A stretch of DNA of 6,015 bases. Source: an uncultured Eubacteriales bacterium. Its GTDB lineage: Bacteria > Bacillota > Clostridia > Lachnospirales > Lachnospiraceae. Of this stretch, positions 1 to 5,017 are shown piece by piece. The notes beneath the pieces were generated by a model. That model had not been told where the DNA came from. It did no database searches and saw nothing but the letters and a program-made list of their open reading frames with translations. Numbering within the stretch: the stretch's first letter is position 1; the number at the start of each line of letters is the position of its first letter. Location of the stretch: positions 1 through 6,015 of the forward strand of contig UQVN01000209.1 in NCBI GenBank assembly GCA_900544525.1. The letters are read 5' to 3'. A program made the position numbers and the translations under genes.

Positions 1-1
1 A

Positions 2-29
2 ATTATAACCATTTTTATTACTTTGTCAA
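2..29 (-). promoter_or_regulatory. Consensus sigma-A promoter firing leftward out of the window
   Basis: On the minus strand the -35 hexamer is TTGACA (positions 24-29) and the -10 hexamer is TATAAT (positions 2-7), separated by 16 bp. Both hexamers match the vegetative consensus in full. The start point would lie just beyond the left edge, so the promoter serves a same-strand gene outside the window. It sits about 40 bp after the aldolase stop codon, so the next gene leftward has its own strong start and need not depend on the aldolase operon. Spacing is one base below the optimum of 17. Confidence 0.75.
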
Positions 30-67
30 TAGATTCTCTTGTACGGAATACTTTTACACATGAAAAA

Positions 68-742
68 TTATTTTTTTTCACTTATGTGCTTGTCTACATT
101 TTTTCCATAGTTTTGGAACTTATGTTTCATTACTTGCATTTCATCGTGATCTAAGATAACTGGATTTCCTATACTTTTTGCAATACAGTATATTTTAGAA
201 CAATACTCTACTTCTTCAATGATGTTAAATGCCTTATCTAAATTGCTATCCCCACCTAATATTCCGTGGTTTGCTAGAATAACTGCCTTTCTATCACTCA
301 TTGCCTCATACGCATTTTTTGCTAATTGCTCTGTTCCAAAGGTAGCATACTCTGCAACTCTTACATCCTCGCCAGCAACGGCAACCATATAGTGAGTTGG
401 TTTTAATGTCTCATGTAAGCAACTTAACACAGTTCCATAAACGGTATGTGCATGAATAATCGCTTGGATATCATCTCTTTCTTTATAAAAGATACTATGC
501 ATGATCCATTCACTAGATGGTTTTTGTACAGATTTTGCTTCAATAACATTGCCTTCTAAATCGATTACAACTAAATCATCTTCTGTCATTTCATAAAAAT
601 CAAATCCTGATGGCGTAATAAGAATTTTTTTATCCTCAGAATCATAGATACTAATATTTCCACCTGTACCACTCGTTAAATTATAGTCCACAAGTTTTCT
701 TCCATATTTTATTATTTCTTTCTTTTGGGCTTCTGTAAACAT
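68..742 (-). CDS. Class II (FucA/AraD-type) zinc aldolase, probable 5-deoxyribulose-1-phosphate-type aldolase
   Basis: A 224-residue cytoplasmic protein of the class II aldolase/adducin family, close to the usual length of L-fuculose-1-phosphate aldolase. Visible motifs: TGGNIS at 26-31 and TPSG at 43-46 (phosphate-binding part in FucA), a candidate catalytic Glu78 in SSEW, zinc ligands His97 and His99 in HAHT, and the third ligand His159 in NHG. All key residues are present, so it should be active. The family splits ketose-1-phosphates into DHAP and an aldehyde. Next to an MtnA-type isomerase and a nucleoside phosphorylase, the likeliest substrate is 5-deoxyribulose-1-phosphate (giving acetaldehyde), the related methylthio sugar, or ribulose-1-phosphate (giving glycolaldehyde); this is inference. 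The ATG at 740-742 has an AGAGGTG ribosome site (747-753) overlapping the TAG of the upstream oxidoreductase, 9 nt away, so the two are probably translationally coupled. A fuculose or rhamnulose phosphate aldolase cannot be excluded by sequence alone. Confidence 0.88.
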   Translation of the reverse strand: MFTEAQKKEIIKYGRKLVDYNLTSGTGGNISIYDSEDKKILITPSGFDFYEMTEDDLVVIDLEGNVIEAKSVQKPSSEWIMHSIFYKERDDIQAIIHAHTVYGTVLSCLHETLKPTHYMVAVAGEDVRVAEYATFGTEQLAKNAYEAMSDRKAVILANHGILGGDSNLDKAFNIIEEVEYCSKIYCIAKSIGNPVILDHDEMQVMKHKFQNYGKNVDKHISEKK

Positions 743-751
743 TTTACACCT

Positions 752-1822
752 CTATTCTACATCGATCCATTTTGAGTCATTGATTGCGCTTTTATAAACA
801 GCATTGCAAATGCGTACAATATTAGCACCTTCCTCAAATGTTGGATACTTGTTATTTGATACATCTTCACTATAAAAATCAGCAATTAATCTTTGAAGGG
901 AATCATTAAATCCATTTCCAAAACCATCTTTTATGACATTAGTTTGTGAAGAAACTTCGTTATAATATACTTCATTATTATTTTGTGAATTCCATCCAGC
1001 TGTCATTTTCGTTCCCGTAATTTCGTATGCAAGGTAATTGGAATATCCTTGGGATATTTCTGATAATACGACAGAACCAATTGCTCCATTACTCAATTTC
1101 AAATTTATCAATGCCACATCTTCAGAGTCCACATGTACAACGGATTCTGTTTCCTGTGAGAACTCCTCTGTTGAATGCATCATTCCGTCCTTTAAAACTC
1201 TAGTTGGATTAAAGTTTCCAAATAACGCAGATACTTGAACAATTTTTAACCCTGTCACATATTGAATAATATCAAACCAATGAGTTCCAATCTCTGTTAC
1301 CGCACGCATTTTTCCTGAAAGTTCTGGTATGTATCTCCAGTTATATGGGCTAGGTAATAAATGAAATTGTTGAAGATATCTACCATGAACTAAATGTACA
1401 GGGCCAAAGGATGGATTTTGTACAAGTTCTTTCATCTTAGATGACATATTATGGTATCTGACATTTAAATTAATGGCACACTTTAAATGTTTGGATTTTG
1501 CCAAATGCTCTAGTTCACTTGCTTCTTCATCAGAAAAGCATAATGGCTTTTCACAAATCACATTTTTACCTGCTTCTAATAATCTTTTTACTATTTCATA
1601 ATGGGTATCCGGTGGTGTACATATATGAACGCTTGTAACGGCTTCTTCAAACAAAATGTCCTCTGTTGTTCCATAATGTTCTACTCCCCACTTTTTGGCA
1701 AATTCCTTTGCCGCTTTTTCTGAGCGATCCACAATCGCATAAATTTTGATTCCACAATTTCTCAATGCCTCTGCATGAGAATGAGAGATAAATCCTGCAC
1801 CCAAGATTCCTACTATTTCCAT
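752..1822 (-). CDS. Gfo/Idh/MocA-family NAD(P)-dependent oxidoreductase
   Basis: A 356-residue protein of typical family length. The N-terminal Rossmann fold starts at residue 4 with GILGAGFISHSHAEAL (Gly-x-Gly-x-x-x-x-x-His pattern). CTPPDTH (68-74) and the signature EKP (91-93, catalytic Lys92) follow. In the C-terminal substrate domain, EIGTHWFD (177-184) gives the usual His181 and Asp184 pair. No signal peptide or membrane segment is seen. Members oxidise or reduce hydroxyls of sugars, inositols and related compounds with NAD(P); the substrate here cannot be read from sequence. It is first in a two-gene unit with the class II aldolase, so it may modify a sugar feeding the aldolase or deal with a side product. 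The start is fixed by GGAGG at 1829-1833, 6 nt from the ATG. Its mRNA has a long leader (about 183 nt) with strong secondary structure and its own promoter, so regulation separate from mtnA is likely. Confidence 0.9.
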   Translation of the reverse strand: MEIVGILGAGFISHSHAEALRNCGIKIYAIVDRSEKAAKEFAKKWGVEHYGTTEDILFEEAVTSVHICTPPDTHYEIVKRLLEAGKNVICEKPLCFSDEEASELEHLAKSKHLKCAINLNVRYHNMSSKMKELVQNPSFGPVHLVHGRYLQQFHLLPSPYNWRYIPELSGKMRAVTEIGTHWFDIIQYVTGLKIVQVSALFGNFNPTRVLKDGMMHSTEEFSQETESVVHVDSEDVALINLKLSNGAIGSVVLSEISQGYSNYLAYEITGTKMTAGWNSQNNNEVYYNEVSSQTNVIKDGFGNGFNDSLQRLIADFYSEDVSNNKYPTFEEGANIVRICNAVYKSAINDSKWIDVE

Positions 1823-1828
1823 AAAGCG

Positions 1829-1833
1829 CCTCC
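1829..1833 (-). promoter_or_regulatory. Ribosome binding site of the oxidoreductase, at the end of the structured leader
   Basis: GGAGG on the minus strand, 6 nt before the ATG at 1820-1822. It lies about 25 nt beyond the last helix of the folded leader, in an unstructured A/T-rich stretch. I found no good anti-Shine-Dalgarno partner in the leader, so translational control by direct sequestration is not evident. Confidence 0.8.
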
Positions 1834-1858
1834 AATCTATCCAATATTATTTTTTATT

Positions 1859-1957
1859 GTATACGATGAGAAGCTCCCTTTGGAACTTCTCACGTCCGTG
1901 ACAGTCGCCATATGTGAACATAAATGCTCCCGCATGGCTCCTTGTCTTTTCGTAAAC
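1859..1957 (-). ncRNA. Candidate structured leader RNA (three-way junction), possible cis-regulatory element or structured repeat
   Basis: Hand folding of the minus strand gives three helices. P1 pairs 1950-1957 with 1859-1866 (7 of 8 pairs, one U-U). P2 pairs 1943-1946 with 1900-1903 (GACA/UGUC), then after an internal loop 1934-1938 with 1907-1911 (GCCAU/AUGGC). P3 is an 11-bp hairpin pairing 1882-1892 with 1867-1877 around an AAAG loop. P3 abuts P1 with no unpaired base, so the two could stack coaxially. P3 contains a pair (1874/1885) that is a G-U wobble on the minus strand but a C-A clash on the plus strand, favouring a minus-strand RNA. GC is about 46% for 1861-1980 by hand count, against about 24% in 1981-2074. 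It lies in the 5' leader of the oxidoreductase-aldolase unit. I do not recognise conserved cores of TPP, SAM, purine, T-box, lysine, cobalamin or glycine riboswitches. No intrinsic terminator follows it. Confidence 0.45.
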
Positions 1958-1966
1958 GAGAGCAAA

Positions 1967-1999
1967 TGCTAGGATTTTTGTTGTTTCAAAATCCTAGCA
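1967..1999 (-). promoter_or_regulatory. Perfect 12-bp hairpin at the 5' end of the leader transcript
   Basis: The arms 1967-1978 and 1988-1999 (TGCTAGGATTTT and its exact complement) flank a 9-nt loop. The hairpin would begin about 6 nt after the predicted start point of the leader promoter. It is followed on the minus strand only by a short TTTG, so it is a poor intrinsic terminator. A 5' mRNA-stabilising hairpin or a protein-binding operator just downstream of the promoter are both reasonable readings. Confidence 0.55.
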
Positions 2000-2011
2000 C
2001 CAATCTTTATC

Positions 2012-2020
2012 ATTATAACA
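2012..2020 (-). promoter_or_regulatory. Extended -10 promoter for the oxidoreductase-aldolase unit
   Basis: The minus strand reads TGTTATAAT, an exact TGnTATAAT extended -10 element (hexamer at 2012-2017, TG at 2019-2020). No good -35 is present at 16-18 bp; the 17-bp position reads TTATTC. Extended -10 promoters tolerate this. The start point is expected near 2005, giving a leader of about 183 nt ahead of the oxidoreductase ATG. No clear terminator separates it from the mtnA stop codon at 2075-2077, so read-through from operon 1 remains possible. Confidence 0.6.
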
Positions 2021-2074
2021 TACTCAATCCCCTAGAATAAATAGGAATTGTATTTTATACCATATTATAATATT

Positions 2075-3118
2075 TTATTTGTTTTCAAATAATTGTTTTA
2101 ATCCATCTTTAAATGGAGCTCTTACAATGCCTTTTTCTGTTACAATCGCTGTAATCAGTTCGGATGGTGTAACATCAAAAGCAGGATTGTATGTTTTCAC
2201 TCCTTTTGGAGCTACATAATCACCATTGATAATGGTAATTTCTTCGCCATTTCTTTCTTCAATTGGAATATCTGCTCCTGTTGCAATTGCCATATCAATT
2301 GTTGGTGTTGGAGCTGCAATATAAACAGGAATATTAAAATAATTTGCTAAAATTGCAACGCCTAATGTTCCAATTTTATTGGCAGTATCTCCATTGCTAG
2401 CAATGCGATCGCATCCTACAATAACAGCATTAATTTTTCCTTCTTTCATGACTTCTGCTGCCATATTATCGGTAATTAAAGTAACATCAACACCTGCATT
2501 AAATAGTTCAAATGCCGTTAATCTTGCCCCTTGCTGTCTCGGTCTTGTTTCATCAGCATAGACTTTTAATGTCATTCCTTTTTCTTTTGCAAGATAAAAT
2601 GTGGATAATGCTGTTCCATATTCTGATGTAGCTAATGCTCCTGCATTACAATGAGTAAGAACGGTATCGTTATCTTTTAATAAAGATAATAAATTTTCTC
2701 CGATTGCTTTATTAATGGCAATATCAGAATTATGAATAGCAATGGCTTCTTCTTCTAATTGTTTTTTCAATTCTTCTACAGAATCGCCAGTATAATTTGC
2801 CACAACCTTTTCCATTTCATGAATTGCCCAGCTTAAGTTTACAGCAGTAGGACGAGCAGTTTCTAAATACTCACATTGTTTTAATAACTCTGTTTTGAAT
2901 TCTTCTACTGTATCAATTGCAATATTATTAGCAGCAATTGCAACTCCATATGCAGCTGTTACTCCAATCGCTGGTGCTCCTCTTACGATCATATCTTTGA
3001 TGCTGTCAAAAACACCTTGTAATGTGTTTAAAGTTACAAATTCCACTTCATTAGGAAGTTTTGTCTGATCAATCAAAATTAATTCTTTGTTTTTCCATTC
3101 TAATGTTTTGCAGTTCAT
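2075..3118 (-). CDS. mtnA: MtnA-family aldose-1-phosphate isomerase (methylthioribose-1-phosphate / 5-deoxyribose-1-phosphate isomerase)
   Basis: A full-length 347-residue protein of the MtnA branch of the eIF2B-like isomerase family. Visible signatures: RGAPAIG (46-52), THCNAG (155-160) with catalytic Cys157, DETRPRQQGARLTA (189-202), GCDRIASNGDTANKIGT (235-251) with catalytic Asp237, and NPAFDVTP (311-318). The enzyme converts a 5-substituted ribose-1-phosphate to the ribulose-1-phosphate in the cytoplasm. Classical methionine salvage partners (MtnK, MtnB, MtnW/X, MtnD) are absent from this window. A purine nucleoside phosphorylase upstream and a class II aldolase downstream fit the DHAP-shunt or 5-deoxyribose salvage role, in which MtnA homologues (DrdI) act on 5-deoxyribose-1-phosphate. 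The ATG at 3116-3118 has AGAAGGAG at 3126-3133, and the cupin stop codon abuts this site (14-nt gap). It is last in the four-gene operon 1. Family assignment is firm; the choice among methylthio, 5-deoxy and plain ribose substrates is inference. Confidence 0.92.
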   Translation of the reverse strand: MNCKTLEWKNKELILIDQTKLPNEVEFVTLNTLQGVFDSIKDMIVRGAPAIGVTAAYGVAIAANNIAIDTVEEFKTELLKQCEYLETARPTAVNLSWAIHEMEKVVANYTGDSVEELKKQLEEEAIAIHNSDIAINKAIGENLLSLLKDNDTVLTHCNAGALATSEYGTALSTFYLAKEKGMTLKVYADETRPRQQGARLTAFELFNAGVDVTLITDNMAAEVMKEGKINAVIVGCDRIASNGDTANKIGTLGVAILANYFNIPVYIAAPTPTIDMAIATGADIPIEERNGEEITIINGDYVAPKGVKTYNPAFDVTPSELITAIVTEKGIVRAPFKDGLKQLFENK

Positions 3119-3132
3119 CGTATCGCTCCTTC

Positions 3133-3636
3133 TTACTTATAAACTAATTCCCCTGTTACTTTTTCAATATCTTTTGCGTGCTCAGGGAATTTCTTAATCA
3201 TCTCTTCTCTTGATCCGAAAATAAAATCATTATCCATATAGGAAGGAGACATAGTTGTTCCCATTAAAGTAAATCCCATTGTTCCACCTGGAATAATTCT
3301 AGCACCTTGCCAAACATTTTTCTTTACTAGAACTTGAGGAGTTTCTCCGTTTAATAAATCCATACCTAATTTATGGATAGATTTTTCTCCTGTTGCATCA
3401 TCGATCTGAATAATTTCTACTGGATCCCCATAATAGAAGTGCCACATTTCATCTGCGGATAATTTATGCAAATGAGAAAAAGAGTTTTCTGTTAAGAAAT
3501 AATAAATTGCGGATCCAACTTTACGATTTTCATAAGTTTCTTCGCTCTGATAAGTTTCAGCAACTAATCCCCCTTCTTCGCTAAGTGGAACTAAGTTTAA
3601 TGTTTTAATAATATCTTCCATTGTTAACTGCATCAT
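3133..3636 (-). CDS. DUF985 / Cupin_5 family protein
   Basis: A 167-residue single-domain cupin of usual DUF985 length. Residues 43-70 carry the family pattern AIYYFL, then SHLHKLSADEMWHFYYGDP, with His55, His57 and Glu63 in cupin-motif-1 spacing (HxH, x5, E, x6, G70). The second strand block LVKKNVWQGARI (103-114) corresponds to the family's VxxxxWQxAR segment. FTLMGTTMSPSYMDNDF (122-138) matches the conserved C-terminal end. The biochemical role of the family is not established to my knowledge. It is not the acireductone dioxygenase MtnD, which is a different cupin. Cupins often act as sugar isomerases, epimerases or metal-dependent oxygenases; placement directly before mtnA suggests handling of the released sugar phosphate or its anomer, which is speculative. 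The first of two tandem ATGs (3634-3636) directly abuts the transporter stop codon and has AGGAGG 8 nt upstream, better spacing than for the second. Confidence 0.88.
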   Translation of the reverse strand: MMQLTMEDIIKTLNLVPLSEEGGLVAETYQSEETYENRKVGSAIYYFLTENSFSHLHKLSADEMWHFYYGDPVEIIQIDDATGEKSIHKLGMDLLNGETPQVLVKKNVWQGARIIPGGTMGFTLMGTTMSPSYMDNDFIFGSREEMIKKFPEHAKDIEKVTGELVYK

Positions 3637-5004
3637 TTATTTTTCCTCCTTTTTATATGAAATTAGATAAATTACAATACCAATCAATGTCATCAATGCT
3701 AAAAATAAGAAAATATTTGTATATGGTGTCATTTCTTTTTTATCTAATGATATAATCGTTGTTTGTATAAATTTTGAATTCAATAAAAATGCTGTTATTG
3801 AAATTCCTAACGCATTTGCAACTCGAACGATAAAGTTAAAAATTCCAATTCCTGTTCCCACTTCTTCTTCATGTAAAGTGGTAATCGCTCTTGTCAATAA
3901 TGGTGCAAACGATAAAGCATATCCACCCGTAATAATCGTCAATACAATAATAACATAATTAACTCCAATATAGGATAGACAACCTCCTAATACAAATCCT
4001 ACAATAATAAGAATTGCCCCTAATGTCAATGTTGGCTTCATTCCAATTTTATTAATAACAGAACCTGAGAATATCGCAATAATACCAGATACTGTATATG
4101 GCACAATATAAATAAGAGATACTTTTTCTAATGAATAATTAAATAGTGCTTGTAATAAAAATGGTGTAATAAATACCAATGCTACTTGAGATAAATAATA
4201 GAAAAATGTTGCACATAGTGTAATTACATAATCTTTATTGCCAAAAAATGTACTTGATACAATTGGATGTTTTGCTTTCTTTATATAAAGGCTAAAAATA
4301 ACGATAAGAACAATAGTTGTAATCAATAATATAATACTTGGATTTGATATTAAAAAGTTTACATTGATAGAAAAGATAGCTAATATCAAAAATCCAATAT
4401 AATCCACATTGCTTTTTTGTTTTGGATTGTCTGGTAAACATTTTAAAATAACTGGAAATGCTAATAACGCAATAAATGGAATATAAAAAATACATTGCCA
4501 TCCTAAGAAAGTGGACATGAAACCACCTGTTAATGTTCCAATTACTGTTGAAAGTGTAAAGCTGGCTGTTGAAAGCCCCATCCATATTACTTGTTCACTT
4601 GCTGGTAAGTATCGAGCAATCAACACTAAGTATAAAGCGGATGTAGAAATACCACCAACTGCTTGAATAAAACGCGCGATTACCACCACATAATAAGAAC
4701 TCTGGAATAATAATCCAATGACAGATGGTATGCAAAATAAAATAAGTCCCAGTATCAATAATCTCTTTTCACTAAAGAAATCGGTAAAACTTGAAAATGC
4801 GAAAAATCCAATCGCAATACCAATTCCACCTAAGGATGCAACCCAACTGGCAACATCTGTGGAAATGCTGAATTTTTCAACTAAAATTGGCGTGATTAAT
4901 GTAAATGCGTTATCGATTAATTGCGTTAAAATTGTTAATAAAAGAACAACTAAAATAGCTATTCTAACTCTCTTTAATTCTTTGCCTTCTAAAACTGCTT
5001 CCAT
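3637..5004 (-). CDS. MFS transporter, 14-helix DHA2 (EmrB/QacA/TetL-like) type
   Basis: A 455-residue integral membrane protein. By eye there are about 14 hydrophobic helices, beginning near 14-34, 51-75, 82-100, 104-130, 140-162 and 168-188, a central pair at 200-241, and six more from 258 to 450. The loop between helices 2 and 3 has a degenerate MFS motif A (FTDFFSEKRLLILG, 73-86). Helix 5 has a motif C-like stretch (STVIGTLTGG, 152-161) followed by GWQCIFYI, as in 14-helix drug:H+ antiporters. Proton-coupled export is usual for this group, but membership does not fix substrate or direction. Sitting between a nucleoside phosphorylase and sugar-phosphate enzymes, it may move a nucleoside, a free base or a deoxy sugar; this is inference. 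Its ATG (5002-5004) is 13 nt after the phosphorylase TAG, with GGAG and AAGGG elements between. Its last codons supply the ribosome site of the cupin gene. Confidence 0.87.
   Translation of the reverse strand: MEAVLEGKELKRVRIAILVVLLLTILTQLIDNAFTLITPILVEKFSISTDVASWVASLGGIGIAIGFFAFSSFTDFFSEKRLLILGLILFCIPSVIGLLFQSSYYVVVIARFIQAVGGISTSALYLVLIARYLPASEQVIWMGLSTASFTLSTVIGTLTGGFMSTFLGWQCIFYIPFIALLAFPVILKCLPDNPKQKSNVDYIGFLILAIFSINVNFLISNPSIILLITTIVLIVIFSLYIKKAKHPIVSSTFFGNKDYVITLCATFFYYLSQVALVFITPFLLQALFNYSLEKVSLIYIVPYTVSGIIAIFSGSVINKIGMKPTLTLGAILIIVGFVLGGCLSYIGVNYVIIVLTIITGGYALSFAPLLTRAITTLHEEEVGTGIGIFNFIVRVANALGISITAFLLNSKFIQTTIISLDKKEMTPYTNIFLFLALMTLIGIVIYLISYKKEEK
3645..3650 (-). promoter_or_regulatory. 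Cupin ribosome binding site embedded in the transporter's last codons
   Basis: AGGAGG lies inside the final KKEEK codons of the MFS gene, and the cupin ATG follows the transporter TAA with no intervening base. Ribosomes terminating on the transporter can therefore restart on the cupin, so the two proteins are probably translationally coupled. This site also supports the first of the two tandem ATG codons as the cupin start. Confidence 0.8.
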
Positions 5005-5017
5005 TTTCCCTTCTCTC

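Noticed and set aside
57..88. Hairpin (CACA/TGTG plus TGAAAAA/TTTTTCA) at the aldolase stop codon as a terminator
   Set aside because: The stem is almost all A/T, overlaps the coding end and has no T run after it on the minus strand; it is likely a by-product of AAA codons and AT richness.
1867..1892. Strong 11-bp hairpin as an intrinsic terminator ahead of the oxidoreductase
   Set aside because: It is followed by ATCGTATACAA rather than a T run on the minus strand, so it lacks the second half of an intrinsic terminator.
1861..1909. Hammerhead ribozyme on the plus strand (CGATGAGAAG followed by a hairpin and GTC)
   Set aside because: The CUGAUGA and GAAA core elements are not both present, and the wobble pair in the hairpin favours the minus strand.
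1775..1972. Plus-strand 65-codon reading frame across the leader
   Set aside because: It overlaps the oxidoreductase start antisense and runs through the folded leader; there is no ribosome site and no recognisable protein.
2075..3118. Assigning the isomerase to a complete methionine salvage pathway
   Set aside because: No MtnK, MtnB, MtnW/X or MtnD homologue is in the window; the cupin is DUF985, not acireductone dioxygenase.
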